Part shown: positions 42,671 to 54,052 of the stretch, piece after piece
Layout of the letters: every line of letters begins with the position of its first letter
Position numbering within the stretch: the stretch's first letter is position 1
Assembly (NCBI RefSeq): GCF_017812015.1
Contig: NZ_JADQTN010000001.1
Coordinates: 1,528,501-1,592,500 of the forward strand
Source: Pontixanthobacter sp. CEM42
Lineage (GTDB): Bacteria > Pseudomonadota > Alphaproteobacteria > Sphingomonadales > Sphingomonadaceae
DNA: 64,000 nucleotides
Direction of reading: 5' to 3'
The notes under the pieces: generated by a model
What the model was told of the DNA's origin: nothing
Databases searched by the model: none
The model's input: the letters and a program-made list of their open reading frames with translations, nothing else
Made by a program: the position numbers and the translations under genes

Positions 42671-43494
42671 GCCGCCAACGCTTCTCCGCTCAAGGTAATG
42701 CGGTGCATTTCACGGCGGTGGCCGGCATAGTCGTTGATCGCATTGTGCCAACTGGTCCGGTTGTCCCAGATCGCCACGGTACCCGGCTTCCATTCAAGCC
42801 GGCAGCGATTGTCATCCATCACCGCCGCATCAAGCAGTTTTTGCAGCAGCGGCAGACTTTCTTCACGGGTCTGGCCCACGAAATGAATGGTGAAACCGCC
42901 ATTGACATACAGCAGCTTGCGGCCCGTTTGCGGATGGCGGATCACAACCGGGTGAATTGCGCCGGTCTTCAAATCCTGACCGCGCAAATTCTTGCCCATA
43001 TCGGTTTGCGCATACAGACCATCGGCTTTGTAGACATGGTCAGCAGTATGAAACGCTTCCAACCCCTCAATCTCGGCCTTGATATCATCCGGCAGAGAAT
43101 CATAGGCAGCGCCCATGTGCGCCCATTCGGTGTCACCGCCGCTGGGCGGTAAATCGCGGGCGACTAGAACTGACCCCATCGCCGGGATCTGATCGTAGGA
43201 ATGGTCCGTGTGCCACGCGCCGCCAATATTAGTGGATTCGTGAGCTTCCTTTTTGACCAGAGCAATTTCTGGAAAGTCTTCGTTGAGCGGGAAATAATTG
43301 TTTACATCGATCCCGCCCCAGCGGCGTCCGAACTTAATGTGATCTTCGGGAGAGAATTCCTGATCGCGGAACACCGCAACTCCGTGCTCGTAAATGGTGG
43401 TCTTGATCGCTTCCATTGTCGCGTCATCAGCCTCAGCCAGTTGCACGCCGGAAACTTCTACGCCGCATTTCGGGGCCATCGGTGTCGTCTGCAT
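42667..43494 (-). CDS. TauD/TfdA family 2-oxoglutarate-dependent dioxygenase
   Basis: A 275-residue Fe(II)/2-oxoglutarate oxygenase. Metal ligands are His and Asp in 'AWHTDHSY' and the distal His in 'SWHNAINDY'; the Arg in 'HRREMHRITL' should bind 2-oxoglutarate. 'LYVNGGFTIHFVG' is the family's core strand. Members release sulfite from taurine or alkyl sulfates, or cleave aryloxyalkanoates; without transporter neighbours the substrate cannot be named. ATG 43492-43494 has GAGGAGAG upstream; the open frame to 43641 is not supported. Confidence 0.92.
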   Translation of the reverse strand: MQTTPMAPKCGVEVSGVQLAEADDATMEAIKTTIYEHGVAVFRDQEFSPEDHIKFGRRWGGIDVNNYFPLNEDFPEIALVKKEAHESTNIGGAWHTDHSYDQIPAMGSVLVARDLPPSGGDTEWAHMGAAYDSLPDDIKAEIEGLEAFHTADHVYKADGLYAQTDMGKNLRGQDLKTGAIHPVVIRHPQTGRKLLYVNGGFTIHFVGQTREESLPLLQKLLDAAVMDDNRCRLEWKPGTVAIWDNRTSWHNAINDYAGHRREMHRITLSGEALAA

Positions 43495-43567
43495 TGTTCT
43501 CTCCTCACGCGGATCGTTAGGTGTCCGCTTGAAACCTATTATGCAGAACTCTGCGATTCGCGACAAG

Positions 43568-44194
43568 TCACCGCGGATCGCGCCACATCGGTTCGAGCGG
43601 CGGACCACCCTCACCGCAAGCAAAAGCCCCGCGCGTTTCAAAGCCGTGCATCGCGTAATAGCTGTGATTGTCGGGGTTGGAGTTCTCTAGGTAGCAGGCA
43701 ATCCCCTGTCTATCGCAGGCCTCCAACACCGGAGCGAGCAACTGTTTGCCAAGCCCAGTCCCGCGTGCCGAGGGCAGCGTGCCTATAGTGAATAGATAGA
43801 GATGTGGTTCCTTCGGGTGATGCTGCGCCATCAATTGGCCAGCAGTTATTGCACGCTTCATTGAGCCCTTACTGCCATGGATGAACTGACCGATGGTGAA
43901 ATGAAGCTGCGCCAGAAAACCCATATCGCCGCCGGGATCGCCCGATGTGTAATCCATCCACATTGTCGCGCCGCCGGGCGCACCGGCATCTCCCGCGAGA
44001 TGGCAGATGCCGCGTTTACTGTAGATATCGCGGGCAAGCACGCGGAACGCCGATTGGATCGAGCGCGGATTGCCAAACAGGAAGCAGTTCACAGGATCAT
44101 CGCGGAATGCTTCGGCAGTGATGTCGGCGAGAAGGCGCCAGTCAGCGGAGCGTGCACGGCGGATGTTGTTGGGTAGTACGATGTCTAGCTTCAT
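43568..44194 (-). CDS. GNAT family N-acetyltransferase
   Basis: A 208-residue protein with the acetyl-CoA-binding motif A 'IGTLPSARGTGLGKQLL' near residue 135 and motif B 'CYLENSNPDNHSYYAMHGF' near residue 170. The N-terminal part ('RRARSADWRLLADITAEAF') is typical of the GNAT fold. The substrate is unknown. It is transcribed toward the TauD-type gene with a 73-nt gap. Confidence 0.9.
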   Translation of the reverse strand: MKLDIVLPNNIRRARSADWRLLADITAEAFRDDPVNCFLFGNPRSIQSAFRVLARDIYSKRGICHLAGDAGAPGGATMWMDYTSGDPGGDMGFLAQLHFTIGQFIHGSKGSMKRAITAGQLMAQHHPKEPHLYLFTIGTLPSARGTGLGKQLLAPVLEACDRQGIACYLENSNPDNHSYYAMHGFETRGAFACGEGGPPLEPMWRDPR

Positions 44195-44543
44195 GGTGCT
44201 TCTCTACACCGTGGCTTCGTGATCGAGCAACGATCCATGGATTCCCGGGTGCCCTCTGGGCCGTCTTCGACTCCGTTTCGCTCCTCTCAATGACGAATAA
44301 GGAAACCTAGTCGCGGCAGCCAAAGGGTCGACCGGCCCGCCCGAGCGTTAGCGAGGACAGCCAAGGGATGCGGATGCATCCCGCCCGGCGACTGAGGGCC
44401 TCAACAAAAAGAGTCTTCCTCATCTTGCAATGCAGCATACCCGATGATAGGGGCGCGCCAGCTTCGCAGAGGCCGTGTTTTTCACGCCTGTATAAGACGC
44501 AGCTGACACAGATTTTTCTTCGGACCCAAGAGGACCAAAACGC
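44195..44543. other. 349-bp spacer upstream of the atp operon, with repeat-like segments
   Basis: No gene is visible here. The segment 44237-44305 ('GGATTCCCGGG' ... 'CTCAATGACGAATAAGG') resembles the degenerate intergenic repeats that end in 'AATGACGAA' in many proteobacteria. A GC-rich stretch at 44315-44395 holds a GGGATGCGGATGCATCCC imperfect palindrome. The leader nearer atpH is AT-richer and should contain the operon promoter, but I see no box good enough to name. Confidence 0.4.
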
Positions 44544-46632
<2,089 letters not shown>

Positions 46633-46658
46633 GCCTGAGAGAGAAATAGGGAGCCGAC

Positions 46659-47528
46659 ATGGCAAGCCTAAAAGAACTCAAGGATCGGATCGGGTCGGTT
46701 AAATCGACCCAGAAGATCACCAAGGCCAAGCAAATGGTCGCAGCTGCCAAGCTCCGCAAGGCGCAGGCAGCGGCTGAAGAAGCGCGCCCTTATGCGGAGC
46801 GTCTGGCTTCGGTTATGGCCGCCCTCGCCTCCAAGGTTTCGGGTGATGATGCGCCGAAATTGCTCGCCGGTACTGGATCGGACAAGCGTCACCTTCTGGT
46901 GGTTGTAAATACCGACAAAGGTCTGTGCGGCGGTCTCAACTCGAACCTCGTTCGGGCTGCAGCTGCCAAGGCTCAAGAGCTTCAGGCTGCTGGTAAAGAT
47001 GTCGAGTTCTATCTCGTCGGCAAAAAAGGTCGTGCGCCGCTGAAGCGTAACTTCCCCAGCCAGATTGGTACACATTTCGACACCAGCACCGTCCGCTATC
47101 CCGGTTTTGAAGAAGCTGCGAAGATCGCTGATGAGCTGGTTGAAATGTACGAATCAGGCAAATTTGATATTGCCCACCTCGTCTATCCGACTTTCCAATC
47201 CGCGCTCGTGCAGAACCCGACTATCGACCAGATTGTCCCCGTTCCTGCTCCTGAAACTGCAGAAGAATCTGACGCAGTTGTGGAATATGAGCCGGGCGAA
47301 GAAGAAATCCTCGAAGAGCTGTTGCCACGCTACGTGAAGACTCAGCTGTTCGGTGCATTGCTTGAAATCGCTGCTTCCGAACAGGGCGCATCGATGACCG
47401 CAATGGACAACGCCACGCGCAACGCTGGCGATCTGATCAACAAGCTTACCATCCAGTATAACCGCAGCCGTCAGGCCGCGATTACCACTGAATTGATTGA
47501 AATTATTGCAGGCGCGGAAGCGCTGTAA
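46659..47528 (+). CDS. atpG: F1F0 ATP synthase subunit gamma
   Basis: The 289-residue central rotor subunit. The N-terminal helix '[30 protein letters not shown]' region and the C-terminal '[17 protein letters not shown]...[16 protein letters not shown]' region form the coiled coil of the shaft; '[11 protein letters not shown]' is the conserved Rossmann-like motif. GGGAG lies 7 nt upstream of the ATG. It sits 26 nt after atpA. Confidence 0.98.
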   Translation: MASLKELKDRIGSVKSTQKITKAKQMVAAAKLRKAQAAAEEARPYAERLASVMAALASKVSGDDAPKLLAGTGSDKRHLLVVVNTDKGLCGGLNSNLVRAAAAKAQELQAAGKDVEFYLVGKKGRAPLKRNFPSQIGTHFDTSTVRYPGFEEAAKIADELVEMYESGKFDIAHLVYPTFQSALVQNPTIDQIVPVPAPETAEESDAVVEYEPGEEEILEELLPRYVKTQLFGALLEIAASEQGASMTAMDNATRNAGDLINKLTIQYNRSRQAAITTELIEIIAGAEAL

Positions 47529-49010
<1,482 letters not shown>

Positions 49011-49015
49011 ACAAC

Positions 49016-49273
49016 ATGGCACTACACTTTGAACTCGTAACACCGGCCAAGCTGGTCCGCTCGGAAGACGTCCATATGGTCGTCGTCCCCGGCGCGGAAG
49101 GCGAGTTCGGCGTGCTGGAGGGCCATGCGCCCTTCATGTCCACCATCCGCGACGGTGTTGTCCAAGTCTTTAAGACTGAAGGCGGCGCGGCAGAAGAAAT
49201 CGCCATCGAAGGCGGCTTTGCCGAAGTCGGCGACAATGGATTGACCGTATTGGCAGAGCGCGTTGACGGCTAA
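49016..49273 (+). CDS. atpC: F1F0 ATP synthase subunit epsilon, short form
   Basis: Only 85 residues, covering just the N-terminal beta-sandwich ('[12 protein letters not shown]', '[19 protein letters not shown]', '[19 protein letters not shown]'). The C-terminal helical hairpin that gives longer epsilon subunits (about 130-140 residues) their inhibitory function is missing, and the stop is a clean TAA with no frameshifted remnant downstream. Short epsilon subunits occur in this bacterial group, where the zeta inhibitor can take over. It starts 5 nt after atpD. Confidence 0.95.
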   Translation: MALHFELVTPAKLVRSEDVHMVVVPGAEGEFGVLEGHAPFMSTIRDGVVQVFKTEGGAAEEIAIEGGFAEVGDNGLTVLAERVDG

Positions 49274-49288
49274 GGCTTCCTGACCTCG

Positions 49289-49843
49289 ATGAGCGTCAAG
49301 CTATTCTTTGCGCCGCTGCTTCTGGCTATCACAGCCAGCTCTGCAGCGGCGCAATACATTCCGGGGTTGGAAACCCCAACAGATACCGCCGACGGTTTCG
49401 AGCAAATGATCGCTGCGGCCTGCCCTCTCGCGGTGATGGGCGAAAAGCTGACTGGCTTTACCGAGGACCATCCCGAGGAAACCGCGATCAAAGTGCTTAA
49501 AGCACTGCCTGAAGCGCTGGCTCCCTATGTCGCGACCAGCCACAAAATGCGGATCATGCATATCCCGACACCCAGCGATGATCTTTATGTCGTACTCGAC
49601 AAAGATACGAAGCTTTGCACGGTGATTGCGCAGACCGATCCAGCGCCCATCAAAAGTGGCCTGATCGATCCCATCGCAAACTCCGGTGCTTGGCCCACAA
49701 TCGATGAGCCGGGCGCAGGTTTCACTCACGGTTTCATCTATAATTTAGCCAATGTCGCCAAACTGGAAGTGCGCTTTGCACTGCCCGAGACCGACAAAAC
49801 GCCAGTCATCGCCACGGTCACTCCCGTCCCATCGGTCGAATAA
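49289..49843 (+). CDS. Exported protein, unknown function
   Basis: A 184-residue protein with a signal peptide ('MSVKLFFAPLLLAITASSAAAQ'). The mature part has two Cys ('IAAACPLAVMG', 'TKLCTVIAQ') and a central 'LDKDTKLCTVI' strand typical of small periplasmic proteins. No domain is recognised. It begins 15 nt after atpC and so may be co-transcribed with the ATP synthase genes, though a functional link is not evident. Confidence 0.72.
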   Translation: MSVKLFFAPLLLAITASSAAAQYIPGLETPTDTADGFEQMIAAACPLAVMGEKLTGFTEDHPEETAIKVLKALPEALAPYVATSHKMRIMHIPTPSDDLYVVLDKDTKLCTVIAQTDPAPIKSGLIDPIANSGAWPTIDEPGAGFTHGFIYNLANVAKLEVRFALPETDKTPVIATVTPVPSVE

Positions 49844-49933
49844 GCGGGTAGCCGCGACAATCGCGCTTTTCACTTCACTTCTGCCTCTCCTTCGCGCATT
49901 CTCCGGTTAGCATATCCCCAGAGGAGAGGATTT

Positions 49934-52096
49934 TTGAAACTTGTTTCTACACTCGCAATCGCTGCGACAATCGCAATGACCGCTACGTCCGCATCGGCTG
50001 ACCATCACGCCTCAGGCGAAATGGCTGAGACAGCCGTCGATGACGGTATTCCCGGACCTGATGAAGACCCCTACATCTGGCTCGAAGAAGCGCGCAGCGA
50101 TGAAGCGCTTGCCTGGGTTCGCGCCGAGAATGAGCGTACCAATTCGATGCTCGCGACCGATCCACGCTTTGAAAAGCTGAAAGGCGACGCGCTCGCAATC
50201 CTCGATAGCGAAGACCGCGTGCCCTATGTCGGCTTTTCGAAATTCGGGCTCGTCAATTTCTGGCAAGACAAGGAAAACCCCAAAGGTATCCTGCGCCGAA
50301 CGACGCGCGAAAGCTACAAAACCGACAACCCTGAATGGGAAACCATTCTTGATGTCGACGCTCTCGCCGCAGCCGAGGGCAAGGAGTGGGTCTACAAGGG
50401 GTCATCATGCCTCCCGCCTGACGGCCGCATGTGCATGATCTCGCTATCCGATGGGGGCAAAGACGCCACCATTATGCGCGAGTTCAATATGGAAACCGGC
50501 GAGTTTGTCGAAGGCGGTTTTGAATTGCCCGAAAGCCAAGGTGGCGTCAGTTGGATCGACGAAGATACGCTGCTGGTTGGCCGCGACTTTGGCGATAATA
50601 CAATCACGGAAAGTGAGTATCCCTATACCGCTCGTATCTGGAAGCGCGGAACCGATATCGCCGATGCCAAGGAAATTTTCCGCGGCGATGCGAAGGACGT
50701 ATCTGCCGGTGCGTATCTGCTGCGTGATGCGGCAAGCACTGTCCATGCCCGGATGGCCTATCGCGGTTTAAGCTTCCACGAACGTGCCTACTACGTCTGG
50801 CACAATGATGATTGGCTGAAGCTGGATATGCCCGCCAAGGCCAATCCGTACGGTATCATTGACGGTCAGATGCTGTTCAGCACCGATGTCGATTGGACCG
50901 TTGGCGGCCAAACCTTCCCCGCTGACTCGCTGATTGCGATGAAGCTGGACGAATGGAAAGCCGATCCGAATGGCGCAGCCAAAACACTGGTTTGGGCTCC
51001 CGAGGAGCGTCAGACCAAACGCGGCGGCGCGATCACTGCGAACAGCCTCTATGTCGGCTTGCTCGACAATGTGCGCGGGCAAGTTTTGAAGTTCGATTAC
51101 GAAGATGGCGCATGGCAATCGTCTAAAGTCGATTTGCCGGACAATGCCACGGTAAGCATCGGGGCCTCGTCCAACGAGACCGACGAGATCATGTTCACGG
51201 TCACCGACTTCCTGACACCGACCACGTTGTATTATTCGGAAGGCGACAAACCTGAGGTACTCAAGACCAGCCCGTCGCGCTTCGACGCCGACGGTATGGA
51301 CGTTGAACAGCACGAAGCCGTGTCGGCTGACGGAACCAAAATCCCGTACTTCATCGTGAAGCCGAAAGGCATGCAGCTTGGCGCGAATACGCCAACCCTG
51401 CTTACCGGTTACGGCGGCTTCCAGGTCTCCCGCTTGCCCGGCTATCTGGGTTCAGCGGGCAAGCTGTGGGTCGAAAATGGCGGCGCCTATGTACTCGCCA
51501 ATTTGCGCGGCGGAGGCGAGTTTGGTCCCGAATGGCACCAAACCGCAATCCGCGAGAATAAACAGCGCACTTGGGATGACTTTATTGCCGTGGCCGATGA
51601 TTTGGTGAAGCGCGATTACACGGAGCCGGAAAACCTCGGCATTCAGGGCGGATCGCAAGGTGGCCTGCTGGTTGGCACCGCCTTCACGCAGCGGCCTGAT
51701 CTGTACGGCGCGGCGATCGTCGCGATCCCGCTATTCGATATGCTGCGCTATCACGAAATTGGTCGCGGCGCGTCATGGATCGGCGAATATGGCGATCCGC
51801 GCATTCCCGAACAACGCGCATGGATCGAAGGATACTCGCCCTATCAGAAGATCGTCGAAGGAGTGGATTACCCCGCCCCATTCTTCTGGGCCTCTACTGC
51901 CGATGATCGCACGCACCCTGCCCATGCCCGCAAAGGTGCGGCAAAGATGAAAGCGCTCGGCCAGCCTTATTACTATTATGAGGACATGACCGGCGGTCAC
52001 TCGGGCGGCGTGGATAATGAGCAGCGCGCCCGGCTATCTGCGCTGCAATATGTCTATTTGATGCAGCGCCTGAAGGATGATCGTTCGGGCGAGTAA
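49934..52096 (+). CDS. Prolyl oligopeptidase family serine peptidase (S9), exported
   Basis: A 720-residue exported peptidase starting with TTG at 49934; GAGGAGAGG directly precedes it and no better start exists before the signal peptide ('LVSTLAIAATIAMTATSASA'). The N-terminal part begins the S9A pattern 'DEDPYIWLEEARSDEALAWV', followed by the beta-propeller. The C-terminal alpha/beta hydrolase has the nucleophile in 'GGSQGGLLVG', the Asp in 'STADDRTHPAHA' and the His in 'GGHSGG'. Such enzymes cut short Pro-containing peptides. A terminator follows. Confidence 0.94.
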   Translation: MKLVSTLAIAATIAMTATSASADHHASGEMAETAVDDGIPGPDEDPYIWLEEARSDEALAWVRAENERTNSMLATDPRFEKLKGDALAILDSEDRVPYVGFSKFGLVNFWQDKENPKGILRRTTRESYKTDNPEWETILDVDALAAAEGKEWVYKGSSCLPPDGRMCMISLSDGGKDATIMREFNMETGEFVEGGFELPESQGGVSWIDEDTLLVGRDFGDNTITESEYPYTARIWKRGTDIADAKEIFRGDAKDVSAGAYLLRDAASTVHARMAYRGLSFHERAYYVWHNDDWLKLDMPAKANPYGIIDGQMLFSTDVDWTVGGQTFPADSLIAMKLDEWKADPNGAAKTLVWAPEERQTKRGGAITANSLYVGLLDNVRGQVLKFDYEDGAWQSSKVDLPDNATVSIGASSNETDEIMFTVTDFLTPTTLYYSEGDKPEVLKTSPSRFDADGMDVEQHEAVSADGTKIPYFIVKPKGMQLGANTPTLLTGYGGFQVSRLPGYLGSAGKLWVENGGAYVLANLRGGGEFGPEWHQTAIRENKQRTWDDFIAVADDLVKRDYTEPENLGIQGGSQGGLLVGTAFTQRPDLYGAAIVAIPLFDMLRYHEIGRGASWIGEYGDPRIPEQRAWIEGYSPYQKIVEGVDYPAPFFWASTADDRTHPAHARKGAAKMKALGQPYYYYEDMTGGHSGGVDNEQRARLSALQYVYLMQRLKDDRSGE

Positions 52097-52116
52097 ACGA
52101 TCCTATATTAGTGAGA

Positions 52117-52158
52117 GGCGGTCTCCGGCATTGGCGCCAGAGGCCGCCTTTTTCTTTT
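52117..52158 (+). terminator. Rho-independent terminator of the S9 peptidase gene
   Basis: GGCGGTCTC (52117-52125) pairs with GAGGCCGCC (52140-52148) with one G-U pair, followed by TTTTTCTTTT. It lies 20 nt after the peptidase stop codon. Confidence 0.85.
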
Positions 52159-52285
52159 GTGCACAAGCATTTGCCGATCAGCGACGAATTGCACCGGGCA
52201 CGCGATGTTCACCATGTTTACAAAGATGAATTTAACGAACGGAGCCAATTATCAGTGATGACGGGGGTCAAGTTGGAGACAAGAC

Positions 52286-52525
52286 ATGGCGTATCCCCGA
52301 GACGAATCCATAGCCTCCCGCATCAAGCGTGCCGGACTGCCCGAAACCTATGATGTGCACTGGTCAGAGAACCGCAAAGCCGAAGTTGTTCGTGCGGTCC
52401 GCAGCGATGTGATCAGTCTGGAAGAGGCTAGAGGCAAATACCTACTGAGCCGGCGCGAATTTGAAACATGGCAAGATCAATTTGCCGATAAGGTCGCCGA
52501 GAAAAAGACACTCGAACTGCACTAA
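52286..52525 (+). CDS. DUF1153 (SciP-like) small HTH protein
   Basis: A 79-residue protein. 'RKAEVVRAVRSDVISLEEARGKYLLSRREFETWQ' covers the DUF1153 helix-turn-helix region (seen here as consecutive short motifs 'RKAEVVRAVR', 'SLEEAR' and 'FETWQ'). In Caulobacter the DUF1153 protein SciP represses CtrA-dependent promoters. Here the N-terminal segment differs from SciP ('YPRDESIASRIKRAGLP') and the C-terminus is shorter, so this is probably a paralogue rather than the orthologue. GGAGAC lies 5 nt upstream of the ATG. Confidence 0.75.
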   Translation: MAYPRDESIASRIKRAGLPETYDVHWSENRKAEVVRAVRSDVISLEEARGKYLLSRREFETWQDQFADKVAEKKTLELH

Positions 52526-52561
52526 GCGTCGTCCCTGGTTCTAGACGCGAGTGCCCAAATG

Positions 52562-52620
52562 GCCGCCCGACTCAATCGCGATGCCCCAATAATTCGCGAA
52601 AGACGTCGGGCGGCTTCTTT
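52562..52620. terminator. Terminator between convergent genes
   Basis: A perfect 10-bp inverted repeat, GCCGCCCGAC (52562-52571) and GTCGGGCGGC (52605-52614), with an inner TCGCG/CGCGA stem and a T-rich tail (TTCTTTCT) on the plus side. It lies between the DUF1153 gene and the convergent DUF6265 gene. Confidence 0.65.
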
Positions 52621-52632
52621 CTGCACCAGAGC

Positions 52633-53097
52633 CTAGTCCGCTTTCTGCATTTCCCAAGCGATTGCATTGCTGCCGTCAATGGCAGAAATCTCAACGAACA
52701 GCGTATCACCCTCACGGCGATACGATATCCGCTGCGGGAAATCATGCTCGGCATTTTCGAATATCGCAGAATTGGCTGCCGCCTCTGCCAAAGCAAACTC
52801 TGTTGCGTCACCGCCGCCAGGTGCGGCCACATATGTCAGTGAGCCATCATCCTCGGTCACGATCCGCAGATATTCGAAACTTTGTAGCTCATCGCCCGAG
52901 CCGCTGCGACCCGTGCCAATCATCATCTTGCCTTTGGCGTTGCTCCAGCGCTCTTCCGACCATTGGCCATCATGGTCGTTGATCCATGTGGCACTTAGCC
53001 ACTCTAGCCCTTTCGCACCTTCCGATGCCGTGTCATTCGCCACGCCTGCGCATCCCAGCAACAATGCCAATCCGCCAATCACAAAACTATTCTTCAT
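52633..53097 (-). CDS. DUF6265-like lipoprotein
   Basis: About 154 residues. The N-terminus 'MKNSFVIGGLALLLGCAG' carries a lipobox 'LLLGC'. The mature part 'EWLSATWINDHDGQWSEERWSNAKGKMMIGTG' (seen as short blocks) and 'FEYLRIVTED' match the DUF6265 pattern, a lipocalin-like fold of unknown role. Two ATGs (53098-53100 and 53095-53097) follow GAGGAG; the second has better spacing. It is divergent from an AraC-type gene across about 84 bp, so that regulator may control it. Confidence 0.78.
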   Translation of the reverse strand: MKNSFVIGGLALLLGCAGVANDTASEGAKGLEWLSATWINDHDGQWSEERWSNAKGKMMIGTGRSGSGDELQSFEYLRIVTEDDGSLTYVAAPGGGDATEFALAEAAANSAIFENAEHDFPQRISYRREGDTLFVEISAIDGSNAIAWEMQKAD

Positions 53098-53180
53098 CAT
53101 CTTCTCCTCAATCGTTCCACATGCGTTAGCGAGCCATTTTGTCGCTGGATTGAACCGACACGACATGTAAATGTCAGGTC

Positions 53181-53906
53181 ATGGAGTATCGGGAGATTGA
53201 CCTACCGGCACAGCTACGCCCCTTTGTTAGGGCGGTTTGGCACTTGTGCGGAATGGACGGTCCACATGCGATATTGACTAACAATGCCATGCCCGATGGA
53301 TGCGTGGAGTTGATCCACCGTATGTCGGGAACCTCACAATGGGACGGCGAGCAACCAACCACGTTCGTTGCCGGACTGTGCAGCAAGCCAGCACATCTCA
53401 CGATGAGCGGCGATGCCTCATTTTTGGGCGTGCGTTTGTGGCCATGGGCCTGGAATCTGCTGGACGGGGCAAAGTGTCCAGAATTCCACGATCGCTGGCT
53501 ATCACTCGATCAATCCTTGGTTGCGAGTGCGATATTGGCAGGAGAAGATAAGGTTGTAGAACGGCTGCTTGAGGCATTTTCGAGCCACACCCCCGACCCC
53601 ATCGGCGCGTCAGTTCCGAATGCAAAATCGAGCGGGGATCTAACCCATCTTAGCGGGCGCAATCACCGGGCTATCCAGCGCTGGTTCGCCCGCGAGGTCG
53701 GAATGCCTCCGCGTCGATATTTCAAGCTCCTTCGTTTTCAGAAAGCTATCGAGGCCACCGATGCGGTCGACCAACCTCTCGCCGATCAAGCCGCATCGTT
53801 GGGCTACGCTGATCAATCGCATATGGCGCGCGACTTCCGCAGCTTCGCGCAGGGATCAACGTCCAAAGTGAGAGCAGGCGCGGTCGGTCCGTTCATCGAT
53901 AGATAG
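53181..53906 (+). CDS. AraC-family transcriptional regulator with DUF6597-type sensor domain
   Basis: A 241-residue regulator. The N-terminal domain ('LRPFVRAVWHL', 'AMPDGCVELI', 'PAHLTMSGDASFLGVRLWPWA') is the DUF6597 type that precedes AraC HTH domains. The C-terminal HTH has 'SGRNHRAIQRWFAREVGMPPRRYFKLLRFQ' spread over two helices and a second half 'LADQAASLGYADQSHMARDF'. It lies head-to-head with the DUF6265 lipoprotein gene. The effector is unknown. Confidence 0.88.
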   Translation: MEYREIDLPAQLRPFVRAVWHLCGMDGPHAILTNNAMPDGCVELIHRMSGTSQWDGEQPTTFVAGLCSKPAHLTMSGDASFLGVRLWPWAWNLLDGAKCPEFHDRWLSLDQSLVASAILAGEDKVVERLLEAFSSHTPDPIGASVPNAKSSGDLTHLSGRNHRAIQRWFAREVGMPPRRYFKLLRFQKAIEATDAVDQPLADQAASLGYADQSHMARDFRSFAQGSTSKVRAGAVGPFIDR

Positions 53907-54052
53907 CGGACGGATACCATCTGTCGCTCGGCGCGGATTCCGCAAACAGCGCACGACCCGAGGCATGGCCTGCAGTCGGATGGAGTTTATGATCAAAGCG
54001 TATCCCGGGCTGGTGGCTCAATTGGACCTCGTCTTGCGCTTGGCAGACGGAC

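Noticed and set aside
49851-49875. Terminator after the exported protein gene (CGCGA-CAA-TCGCG then CTTTT)
   Set aside because: The stem is only 5 bp and the T-run is short and interrupted, so it was not listed as a feature.
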